Positions 1-6,341 of a stretch of DNA of 10,999 nt are shown here, piece after piece; the stretch's first letter is position 1, and the number at the start of each line of letters is the position of its first letter. Both the position numbers and the translations under genes were made by a program. The DNA is taken from positions 1 through 10,999 of the forward strand of contig JBGOUV010000231.1 in assembly GCA_041477815.1 (NCBI GenBank). Reading direction: 5' to 3'. Source of the stretch: JBGOUV01 sp041477815. Its GTDB lineage: Bacteria > Acidobacteriota > Terriglobia > Bryobacterales > JACQDG01. The notes under the pieces were generated by a model. The model made no database searches, was not told where the DNA came from, and worked only from the letters and a program-made list of their open reading frames with translations.

Positions 1-937
1 CCCCGCGAATGGGCCGGCCCACGCCGAGGTGGTCCAGATGCGCCGTCAGTACCGCGTACTGGTCCTTCAGCTGGGGGTCGGCGCCCGGCCGGATCCCCGC
101 CACGTTGCGGCATTCCACGTCCTGCGCCTCGAACCGGACCTGGGCCTTCAGGCGCAGGGGCAGCGGAAAGCGCGGCAGCGTCTTCCCGGCGTTGGACAGT
201 TCCAGGATTTCACGAAAGCTGTGTCCAGAGCCGGCGAAGAAGCGCTCGGCGCGCGTCGGGTTCACCGTCACCGAGAGGCGCTGGCCCCGCGATTCCGCGA
301 GGGCCGGGTCGGTCAGGCTCATCGATGGTTGAAAGCGCGCCAGCGTGGAGCGCTCCCACGGTACGTCCATGGCCTGGGGGTTCAGGATTTGCAGCGTCCC
401 GATGGCTCCGGCCTTCTCCAGGTTCTTCGAGCGTTCCTCCGACGACTGGTAGTGGGACCGCACCGCCCCCGGAATCGACGACGGCCCCCCACTCAGGTAG
501 AGCACCAGCTTGCCGCGCAGGTCGAGTCCGGCCAGATCGTCGTGTTGATACTCAGGCACGGTCAGGGCGTATCCGGCGAAGACGATCGCCGCCTCCACCG
601 ACTCCGGGGGCTCCGTGCGCATGCTGAAGTTGGCCTCTTCGCCGAGGCGCAGCGCCTCCCACTTTCCGCCTTGGCCCAGGGCCAGGCTGGACTGCTCCTC
701 GACGACGGTGCGCGACCGGAACTTCACCGGCTGGAAGTATCCCGACGTCCCCGCCGGCCGCAGCCCCGCCCGCTCCCACTCGCCGGCCACGTATTCGGCG
801 GCCTTCCGGTAGCCGGCGCTGCCCGTGTTGCGGCCCTCCAGCTTGTCGTCGGCCAGGAACAGCACGTGCGACCACCAGCGATCGGCGCCCCCCAGGGCCA
901 GCGGGACGGCGAGGACCAGCAGGGCTCGTTTCAGCAT
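1..937 (-). CDS. Secreted M28-family zinc metallopeptidase with PA domain (partial, C-terminus outside window)
   Basis: The minus-strand frame starts at ATG 937 and stays open for 312 codons to the left edge, so the C-terminal half is missing. The N-terminus (MLKRALLVLAVPLALGGA) looks like a Sec signal peptide. A conserved N-terminal block follows at about residues 28-70 (DDKLEGRNTGSAGYRKAAEY, then GLRPAG and GYFQPV), typical of M28 aminopeptidases. About residues 112-195 look like a protease-associated (PA) insert, with AAIVFAGY and DLRGKLVLYLSGG. The M28 catalytic domain begins near residue 276 (VECRNVAGIRPG) and shows the first zinc motif AHLDHLGVG (H300, D302) just before the window ends. 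The remaining ligands cannot be checked. The family removes N-terminal residues from peptides using two zinc ions; here it would act outside the cytoplasm. It diverges from the sugar kinase gene across 25 bp. Family assignment is secure; substrate is unknown. Confidence 0.88.
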   Translation of the reverse strand, partial: MLKRALLVLAVPLALGGADRWWSHVLFLADDKLEGRNTGSAGYRKAAEYVAGEWERAGLRPAGTSGYFQPVKFRSRTVVEEQSSLALGQGGKWEALRLGEEANFSMRTEPPESVEAAIVFAGYALTVPEYQHDDLAGLDLRGKLVLYLSGGPSSIPGAVRSHYQSSEERSKNLEKAGAIGTLQILNPQAMDVPWERSTLARFQPSMSLTDPALAESRGQRLSVTVNPTRAERFFAGSGHSFREILELSNAGKTLPRFPLPLRLKAQVRFEAQDVECRNVAGIRPGADPQLKDQYAVLTAHLDHLGVGRPIRG

Positions 938-962
938 AGCCCCACAGTGTATAACACTCTGT
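938..962. promoter_or_regulatory. 25-bp divergent start region with TATAAC box and imperfect palindrome
   Basis: Only 25 bp separate the two divergent ATG codons at 937 (minus) and 963 (plus). An inverted repeat AGTGT-ATA-ACACT lies at 946-958, extended by CA at 943-944 and TG at 960-961 after one mismatch. TATAAC at 950-955 is a near-consensus -10 box for the plus gene and would put transcription start at or beside the ATG. TATACA on the minus strand (953-948) could do the same for the peptidase gene. Neither gene has a convincing Shine-Dalgarno sequence at normal spacing, and no clear -35 box is visible inside the flanking coding sequence. The repeat could be an operator controlling both genes. 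The promoter role is inferred. Confidence 0.45.
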
Positions 963-1913
963 ATGCCCTACCCGGCCGGCTCGATCCTGGTTACCGGCAG
1001 CATCGTGTTCGACGTCCTGGTTCGTCCCGTGGATGGCCTGCCGCCCTGGGGCGCCACCCAGTGGGTCGACTCCATCGACCGCCATCTCGGCGGCAACGGC
1101 GCCATTGCCGCCTATGCCCTGGGCCGGCTCGGCGCCGCCGTTACCCAGGCCGGCGCGGTGGGTGACGACGACTTCGGCCGCTACGTCCTCGACCGCCTGC
1201 GTTCGGCCGGTGTGGAGGTCTCCCAGGTCCACCTCGCCCCCGGTCTGCAAACCGCCACCACCATCGGCCTGGTCAACGCCTCGGGAGAGCGCCTGTTCCT
1301 CCACGTGAAGGGCGCGAGCGACGCGGCCGATCCGGACCAGGTCCGCTTCGACGGCCATCGGTATTTTCATGTCGGCAGTGTGTTTCAGATGGCACGCCTG
1401 CGCGCCGGGGCCCGGTCGCTGGTCGAGCGCGCTCGCAGCGCCGGCCTGATCACGTCGGTCGACGCCGCCTGGGATCCCCTGGGCCGCTGGATGGATGACT
1501 TCGCCCCCCTCTGCCCCCTGCTCGATTTCCTGTTCCTGAACCACCAGGAAGCCCGGATGCTTTCCGGCTCCGAGCAACCCGCCGAGGTCGGCCGCTTCTT
1601 CCGCGACCGCGGAGTCGGTGTGGTGGTTCTGAAATTGGCCGAGAACGGCTGCGCGGTCTCAGCCGCCGGCGAGGAGTTCCGCGTGCCCGGTTTCCCGGTG
1701 ACCGCCGTCGACACCACCGGCGCCGGCGACTGCTTCTGCGCGGGCTTCCTGGCGGCCCTCCTCCGGGGCTCTTCGCTCCCGGAGGCCGCCCGCTTCGCCA
1801 ACGCCGTCGCCGCACAATCTATTCAGCACGTGGGCGGCACCGAAGGCGTCCTCGGGTTCGAGGAAACGGCTGCCTGGATTCTTGGAACCACAGATGAACG
1901 CGCGACCCGCTAA
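963..1913 (+). CDS. PfkB/ribokinase-family carbohydrate kinase
   Basis: A 316-residue protein of normal length for PfkB-family kinases, which phosphorylate sugars or nucleosides with ATP in the cytosol. The N-terminal strand ILVTGSIVFDVLV (8-20) precedes the first PfkB signature HLGGNGAIAAYALGRLGA (41-58), followed by GAVGDDDFG. The second signature, DTTGAGDCFCAGFL (250-263), carries the anion-hole GAGD with presumed catalytic base D256. The middle region (LDFLFLNHQEARML, 187-200) matches the usual NxxE-type strand-loop of the family. ATG 963 is chosen because it falls just before the conserved fold; an open upstream extension would run through the divergent peptidase gene. No Shine-Dalgarno is visible, suggesting a leaderless message. 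Substrate cannot be fixed. 2-keto-3-deoxy-gluconate, ribose, fructose or adenosine are all possible within the family. The enolase-superfamily dehydratases nearby make a keto-deoxy sugar worth testing. Confidence 0.9.
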   Translation: MPYPAGSILVTGSIVFDVLVRPVDGLPPWGATQWVDSIDRHLGGNGAIAAYALGRLGAAVTQAGAVGDDDFGRYVLDRLRSAGVEVSQVHLAPGLQTATTIGLVNASGERLFLHVKGASDAADPDQVRFDGHRYFHVGSVFQMARLRAGARSLVERARSAGLITSVDAAWDPLGRWMDDFAPLCPLLDFLFLNHQEARMLSGSEQPAEVGRFFRDRGVGVVVLKLAENGCAVSAAGEEFRVPGFPVTAVDTTGAGDCFCAGFLAALLRGSSLPEAARFANAVAAQSIQHVGGTEGVLGFEETAAWILGTTDERATR

Positions 1914-2017
1914 CATGAACCGCGGCGTCCCGGACCCCCACTTTCCTCGTACTGGCCACAGGCTTCGCACCCGTACTGAAAACGTAGCCCCCCGTTGCGG
2001 TATGCTGGATTTTGGCG
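1914..2017 (+). promoter_or_regulatory. Intergenic region with weak promoter candidate for the ATPase-PIN cassette
   Basis: This 104-bp gap lies between the kinase stop codon and the ATPase ATG. TATGCT at 2001-2006 is a plausible -10 box; CTGAAA at 1976-1981 is a poor -35 candidate with a long 19-bp spacer. Transcription would then start about 5 nt before ATG 2018, leaving almost no leader, and no good Shine-Dalgarno is present. No strong intrinsic terminator for the kinase gene was seen, so read-through from the kinase is also possible. Confidence 0.3.
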
Positions 2018-3295
2018 ATGGTCATTCGGCTGCAATTTGAAGGCATCCGCTGTTTCTCCGCACCTCAGGATGCGGTCCTCCGCCCACTGACGCTCCTGGT
2101 CGGCGAGAACAGCTCGGGCAAGTCCACTTTTTTGGCCTTGTGCCAGATCGCTTCCTCGATCACCCAGGGCTTCATTCAGGAGCTCCCATTCAACGAACCG
2201 CCCTTCCTGCTCGGAGCTTACGACCAGATCGCCTCCTACCGAGGAGGACGTGCTGGACGCGCCAAGTCCTTCACCATCACGGCCAGTGTGGACGACGATC
2301 CGCGCTGCGGCTCGATCCAAGCGGAATTTGTGTCTAGGGACGGTCAACCCTCCCTGCGCGTGTGGCGACTGGCGGTAGGAAGCTTGCTTTGGCAGATGAA
2401 TCTCAATGGCAGCCGCGATACAGTCTCATTGTTCCTTAAGAGCCCGAAAGGAAGGCAAGCGCTCCATGACGTTGAAGCATTCATGGCTCTGTCTTTCACT
2501 CAGGCTGGTCCCGAGTATTGGGCCGCTCTGCTGGGGTTCAAGAACATCAAGGCTTTGTTTTCTCAGTCCGACATGAACTCCCTTGGGAGGGCCTCAAGAT
2601 CAATCCGCGAGGGGTTTGGCCGACACATCTACGCCTTCGCACCGATCCGTACTAGCCCGCAACGAACCTATGACCCTGTCAGTGCGGAGCCGAAACCGGA
2701 AGGTTCACACGTTCCCATGCTCCTGGCCCGGTTGTCCCATTCCGGGGCGAATGCGTCATGGGCCACGTTGAGGTCTGCTCTGAAGGAGTTCGGCTTCCGG
2801 TCAGGTCTCTTCGAGCAGATCGAGGTCATCCGAAAGGGAAAAAAGGAGAGCGATCCGTTTCAAATCGGGGTCAAGAGTGGTGGCCCGACGTTTAATCTGG
2901 TTGACGTGGGCTACGGGGTCAGCCAAGCCCTTCCGATTCTGGTCGACACCCTCCAGCACTCCGCCGACAAAGACGTTTTCTTGCTCCAGCAGCCTGAGGT
3001 TCATCTTCACCCCCGGGCACAGGCGGAACTAGGGAACTTCTTTGCGCGCCAAGCCGGCAAGAAAAGGCGCTTTGTTATAGAGACTCACAGCGACCACCTC
3101 GTGGACCGGGTTCGTATGGAGGTTCGTCGTGGGCGTCTCCGACCCGAAGACGTATCCCTTCTTTACTTCGACCGCCAGAAACAGGGAGCGATGATTCACA
3201 ACCTTGAGCTCGCGAAGGATGGCACCATTGTGAATCCACCCGTGGGTTACCGCCAGTTCTTTTTGGACGAAGAACGAGATCTTCTGGACATTTGA
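2018..3295 (+). CDS. OLD/AAA_21-like (SMC/ABC-type) ATPase of an ATPase-PIN cassette
   Basis: A 425-residue soluble ATPase of the OLD/RecF-like AAA_15/AAA_21 type. The N-terminus is typical (MVIRLQFEGIRCF). Walker A is GENSSGKST (29-37). A long helical insert separates it from the C-terminal half. The ABC-like signature is DVGYGVSQALPIL (296-308), Walker B is VFLLQQPEVHLHP (320-332), and the H-loop is FVIETHSDHLVDRVR (352-366, H357). The presumed catalytic glutamate is E327. The residue usually acidic at the Walker B position is glutamine (Q324), which I believe recurs in this subgroup. The C-terminus has no TOPRIM domain, unlike OLD or GajA proteins, so the nuclease is probably supplied by the PIN protein encoded 1 bp downstream. 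An in-frame TTG at 2012 is an alternative start. Codon use looks less GC-rich than the flanking genes by eye, consistent with transfer. The ATPase call is firm; a role in defence is inference. Confidence 0.87.
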   Translation: MVIRLQFEGIRCFSAPQDAVLRPLTLLVGENSSGKSTFLALCQIASSITQGFIQELPFNEPPFLLGAYDQIASYRGGRAGRAKSFTITASVDDDPRCGSIQAEFVSRDGQPSLRVWRLAVGSLLWQMNLNGSRDTVSLFLKSPKGRQALHDVEAFMALSFTQAGPEYWAALLGFKNIKALFSQSDMNSLGRASRSIREGFGRHIYAFAPIRTSPQRTYDPVSAEPKPEGSHVPMLLARLSHSGANASWATLRSALKEFGFRSGLFEQIEVIRKGKKESDPFQIGVKSGGPTFNLVDVGYGVSQALPILVDTLQHSADKDVFLLQQPEVHLHPRAQAELGNFFARQAGKKRRFVIETHSDHLVDRVRMEVRRGRLRPEDVSLLYFDRQKQGAMIHNLELAKDGTIVNPPVGYRQFFLDEERDLLDI

Positions 3296-3296
3296 T

Positions 3297-3770
3297 GTGT
3301 GTCTCATCGTCGACGCAGATGCTGCCGCCAGATTTCTCGCGGAACCGAGCAAGCTAAAGGCTTGGCTGCGTGGGAAGGGCGGGAATCCACGCTTGGTCGC
3401 GGCCGGCGCGCTCATGAACGAATTGAAGCAGCTACGTGTCGTCCGCGCATTCCTGGTGGAGTTAGAGCGAGCAGGCAGGCTCAGATCTCCTGACGGGGAC
3501 CGTCTTCGGCGGGAAGAGGACCAGTTGCGCGCCAGCGCAAGTTGCCGCTCAAACGACATCCATGTGCTGAGCCTGGCAATTGTGAGTGGAGCCCGCACGC
3601 TGGCCACCTTCGATAATGACCTGGCAGACGACTTCAAGAATGCGACCATCATCCCCCGGCCTCGAGGCAGGATCTATCGGGATCCAGACACTCACAACCA
3701 TCTCCTCGGTCACACGCCGGCTTCTTGTGGGATACAGTCCACCGACCCAAATCGCTGGCGGCATAGGTAA
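3297..3770 (+). CDS. PIN-like domain nuclease, partner of the upstream ATPase
   Basis: A 157-residue protein starting at GTG 3297, one base after the ATPase TGA, so translation is probably coupled. The nearby ATG at 3295 is in another frame. The start MCLIVDADAAARFL places D6 at the end of the first strand, as in PIN nucleases. Other candidate metal ligands are E42 (MNELKQL), D87 (CRSNDIHVLSLA) and D106/D108 (TLATFDNDLADDF). PIN domains cleave RNA, or sometimes DNA, with Mg/Mn ions held by such acidic residues. The C-terminal tail after PRGRIY (122-127) carries the histidines of THNHLLGH and a cysteine near 144. I recall similar MCLIVDAN proteins with this PRGxIYxxxxHxxLL tail beside AAA ATPases, but could not search. 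This is not an obvious VapC, since no antitoxin gene precedes it. It ends directly against the stop codon of the convergent operon. Confidence 0.78.
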   Translation: MCLIVDADAAARFLAEPSKLKAWLRGKGGNPRLVAAGALMNELKQLRVVRAFLVELERAGRLRSPDGDRLRREEDQLRASASCRSNDIHVLSLAIVSGARTLATFDNDLADDFKNATIIPRPRGRIYRDPDTHNHLLGHTPASCGIQSTDPNRWRHR

Positions 3771-5021
3771 CTACAGCTCCGCGATGGTCTCGATCACCGC
3801 GTCCCCGTTCCGAACGGCCTCTTCCTTCAGCTCGATGCCCAGACCCGGCGTCTCCGGCGCGGTCACGTAGCCGTTGACCGGCGCCGGGACGTTGTTCAGA
3901 AAGCGCGGATACACGTCGTTATACAGGTGGTACACGCTTTCCATGATGTAGAAGTTGGTCAGCGAGGTGGCCGTGTGGATCGAGGCGTACCACAGGATCG
4001 GTCCGCCGCCGGTGTGCGGGGAGGTCGGAATCTTATAGGTATCCGCCATATCGGAGATCTTCTTCGCTTCGGAGATCCCGCCGCACCAAGTGACGTCGTA
4101 CATGACCACGTCGACCGCCCGCGCCTCGAACATCTCCCGGAACCGGAACCGGGTGGCCAGCCGCTCGCTGATACAGATGGGTATGGAGGTTTCGCGGGCC
4201 AGCGACGCATAGGCCTCCAGGTTGTCGGGCAGCATGGCGTCTTCCAGGTACATGATCCCGTAGGGCTCGAGCGAGTGCGCGATCTGCATGGAGCAGGGCA
4301 GGTTCCAGCGGCTGCTCAGGTCGAGGGCGATCTCCATCTCGTCGCCCGCCACCTTCCGGATGCGCTGGATCGGATCGAGCGACTGCTTCAACTCCGCCTG
4401 GGTGATGAAGGTGCCGCCATGCCGGGCGAGCGCGTTGACGGGGCCGCGATCGTAGGGGTAGAGCTTAATGGCCTTGATGCCCCGCTGGAGCAGGAACTCG
4501 GTGATCTTCTCGGGGGCGTCGTGCTCCCGCATGCCGTTGATGGTCCAGCCGTTCATGGTGTTGTAGACCATGAGCTTTTCCTGGGCCTTGCCACCGAGCA
4601 GTTTGTAGACCGGCAGCCCGGAGGCCTTGCCCAGAAGGTCCCACTGGGCGATGTTGACGGCGGTGAGGATGCGGTGTTCGGCGCCGCCCCACGGCTGGTA
4701 GGAGATGCGGTAAAACAGGTCCTGCCAGAGGCGATCGATCCGGGTCGGATCCTTTCCCAGGATATAGCCGGACAGCTCCTTGAGCGCGCCGCGGTGCGCC
4801 TCGTAGCCGGGATAGGATTCGCCGATGCCGACCAGGCCGGTGTCGGTATGCAGCCGCACCCACATCCAGTTGGGCGTGATGCCCTGGATGCGCAGGTCCG
4901 ACCGGAAACGCACCGCTTCGATCTTGGTGATCTTCATGGGGCCCACGGCGGCGGCGGCCGCCTGCGCCTGCCGCGTCCAAAATCCCAACCCCACCGTCGC
5001 CAGGAAATCCCGTCGTCTCAT
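3771..5021 (-). CDS. Tat-exported enolase-superfamily protein (mandelate racemase/sugar-acid dehydratase-like), copy 2
   Basis: A 416-residue protein with a twin-arginine signal (MRRRDFLATVGLGF) and the cleavage-prone alanine stretch at 19-25. The enolase-superfamily fold follows: N-terminal capping domain from MKITKIEAVRF (29-39), then the barrel. Expected active-site residues are visible: K186 (GIKAIKLYP), metal ligands D234 (IALDLSSRW), E260 (MYLEDAML) and E286 (CISERLA), and the general-acid/base pair D309 (VVMYDVTW) and H336 (TSPHTGGGP). This pattern fits the mandelate racemase subgroup, whose members dehydrate or epimerise sugar acids by abstracting the proton next to a carboxylate. The His found two residues after the first metal ligand in galactonate-dehydratase-type enzymes is replaced by Ser here. 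It is the last gene of the five-gene operon, 14 bp after its paralogue, with a very strong ribosome-binding site. Substrate is unknown. Confidence 0.88.
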   Translation of the reverse strand: MRRRDFLATVGLGFWTRQAQAAAAAVGPMKITKIEAVRFRSDLRIQGITPNWMWVRLHTDTGLVGIGESYPGYEAHRGALKELSGYILGKDPTRIDRLWQDLFYRISYQPWGGAEHRILTAVNIAQWDLLGKASGLPVYKLLGGKAQEKLMVYNTMNGWTINGMREHDAPEKITEFLLQRGIKAIKLYPYDRGPVNALARHGGTFITQAELKQSLDPIQRIRKVAGDEMEIALDLSSRWNLPCSMQIAHSLEPYGIMYLEDAMLPDNLEAYASLARETSIPICISERLATRFRFREMFEARAVDVVMYDVTWCGGISEAKKISDMADTYKIPTSPHTGGGPILWYASIHTATSLTNFYIMESVYHLYNDVYPRFLNNVPAPVNGYVTAPETPGLGIELKEEAVRNGDAVIETIAEL

Positions 5022-5038
5022 AATGTCCCTCCTCCTTA
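5022..5038 (-). promoter_or_regulatory. Strong Shine-Dalgarno overlapping the upstream stop codon
   Basis: On the minus strand the stop codon of the upstream paralogue opens the sequence TAAGGAGGAGGG, followed by ACATT and ATG 5021. TAAGGAGG is fully complementary to the usual 16S rRNA 3' end, at 9 nt spacing, and a second overlapping GGAGGG lies 5 nt from the start. It fixes the start of the second dehydratase-like gene and implies strong translation of the distal operon gene. Confidence 0.8.
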
Positions 5039-6289
5039 GCTGGCCACTGTCTCTACGATGGCATCACCGTTCTGGAACAACTCGGGCTTGATACCGGCGC
5101 CGATGCCCGGCAGCTCCGGCGGGATCACGTGGCCCTTGTCCGGAACCGGCGTATTCTTCACAAAGTGGGGGAACTGGTGCGTGTATTTCCAGTAGTTGCT
5201 CTCCATGATGAGGAAATTGGGGAGCGCCGTGCACAGGTGGACCGAGCAGATGTAGAGCAGCGGCCCGCCGCAGGTGTGGGGCGACGTGGGAATAAAGTAT
5301 GTATCCGCCATGTCGGAGATCTTCTTGGCCTCCGATACGCCGCCGCACCAGGTGACATCGTACATGACCACGTCGCACGCCTTCTTCTCGAAGAACTCCC
5401 GATACTCGTACCGGCTGGCCAGGGTCTCGCTCATGCAAATGGGCACGCTGGTCTCGGCGGCGAGCCGGGCGTAGGTGTCGACGTTGCTCATGAGCATCGC
5501 ATCTTCCAAGTACATGATGTTGTACGGCTCCAGCGCTTTGGCGATGCGCTGGGCGCTGGGCAGATCGAACCGCCCCCAGAGGTCCACGGCGATGTCCATC
5601 TCGTTGCCGACCTTGTCCCGGATCTCCTTGATCCAGCCCATGCCTTTCTCCAGGGCCTGGTTGGAGAGGTAGTTGTCCGGGGCGGTGAAGGGATAGATCT
5701 TCATCGCGGTGATGCCGCGGTCCAGCAGGAACCGCACGATCTTCATGGTGTCCGGCCCCATCTTCATCTCGTTGATGGCCCAGTAATCGGTGGTCGTATT
5801 GTAGACGCGCACGCGTTGGCGCGTCTTACCGCCGAGCAGCCGGTAGAGGGGCAGTCCGGCGGCCTGGCCGAGAATGTCGAGCTGCGCCATATTGATGGCG
5901 CTCAGGATGCGCATATCGGCGCCGCCGGTGTTGCGCATGGCCATGCGGTGGAAGAAAGCGCGCCAGATTCCGTCGATATCGCGCGGGTCCCGGCGGATCA
6001 AGGTCGGCGCGTAGTCCCGTAGGGCGCCGATCTCGCCCTCGTGGAAGGGATAGGTCTCACCAGTCCCTATAAGGCCCTTGTCGGTATGGAGCCGCACCCA
6101 GCAGAACTCGGCGCCGTCGGAGCCGCCCGAGCCTCCGCCCACGTGGAGGTCCTTACGAAAGGTCACCGCCTCGATCCGCGTGATCTTCATCGGCTCCGTG
6201 TTGTCGATCGCCGCCAGCATGGCCGCCGGCAGCATGGCGCCTCCCAGCCCCGTCAGGAATGTCCTTCGTGTCATGGCCGCGTGTTTCAT
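5036..6289 (-). CDS. Tat-exported enolase-superfamily protein (mandelate racemase/sugar-acid dehydratase-like), copy 1
   Basis: A 417-residue protein closely related to the next gene downstream. The Tat signal is textbook (TRRTFLTGLGGAML, 7-20). The capping domain begins at MKITRIEAVTF (34-44). Active-site candidates are K197 (GITAMKIYP), D236 (IAVDLWGRF), E262 (MYLEDAML), E288 (CMSETLA), D311 (VVMYDVTW) and H338 (TSPHTCGGP). The position after the first metal ligand is Trp rather than the Ser of its paralogue or the His of galactonate dehydratase, suggesting a different substrate pocket. I chose ATG 6289 because it gives a short n-region before RR and nearly the same length as the paralogue; ATG 6274 would also keep the RR motif. 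The frame stays open upstream, but that part overlaps the 3' end of the coiled-coil gene. Predicted to act in the periplasm as a sugar-acid dehydratase or epimerase; exact reaction unknown. Confidence 0.87.
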   Translation of the reverse strand: MKHAAMTRRTFLTGLGGAMLPAAMLAAIDNTEPMKITRIEAVTFRKDLHVGGGSGGSDGAEFCWVRLHTDKGLIGTGETYPFHEGEIGALRDYAPTLIRRDPRDIDGIWRAFFHRMAMRNTGGADMRILSAINMAQLDILGQAAGLPLYRLLGGKTRQRVRVYNTTTDYWAINEMKMGPDTMKIVRFLLDRGITAMKIYPFTAPDNYLSNQALEKGMGWIKEIRDKVGNEMDIAVDLWGRFDLPSAQRIAKALEPYNIMYLEDAMLMSNVDTYARLAAETSVPICMSETLASRYEYREFFEKKACDVVMYDVTWCGGVSEAKKISDMADTYFIPTSPHTCGGPLLYICSVHLCTALPNFLIMESNYWKYTHQFPHFVKNTPVPDKGHVIPPELPGIGAGIKPELFQNGDAIVETVAS

Positions 6290-6341
6290 CCCAGAACCCC
6301 CATTTCGTATAGCACGGACGCCTCCTCCGGCGCTACCGCTC

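Noticed and set aside
29..1165. Long plus-strand open frame opposite the peptidase gene
   Set aside because: Its product is low-complexity, rich in Arg, Gly and Pro, with no domain; the opposite strand encodes a clear M28 protein. It reflects GC-rich third positions of the real gene.
3297..3770. PIN protein as a VapC toxin of a VapBC pair
   Set aside because: No small AbrB- or RHH-type antitoxin gene precedes it; the upstream neighbour is a 425-residue ATPase, and the C-terminal tail is longer than in VapC.
3927..5039. 370-codon plus-strand frame opposite the second dehydratase-like gene
   Set aside because: No recognisable domain, composition typical of an antisense shadow, and the minus-strand product has intact Tat and active-site motifs.
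6320..6333. CGCC-GGAGGA-GGCG stem between the coiled-coil and dehydratase-like genes
   Set aside because: Four-base-pair stem without a T-run; too weak to call a terminator or attenuator.
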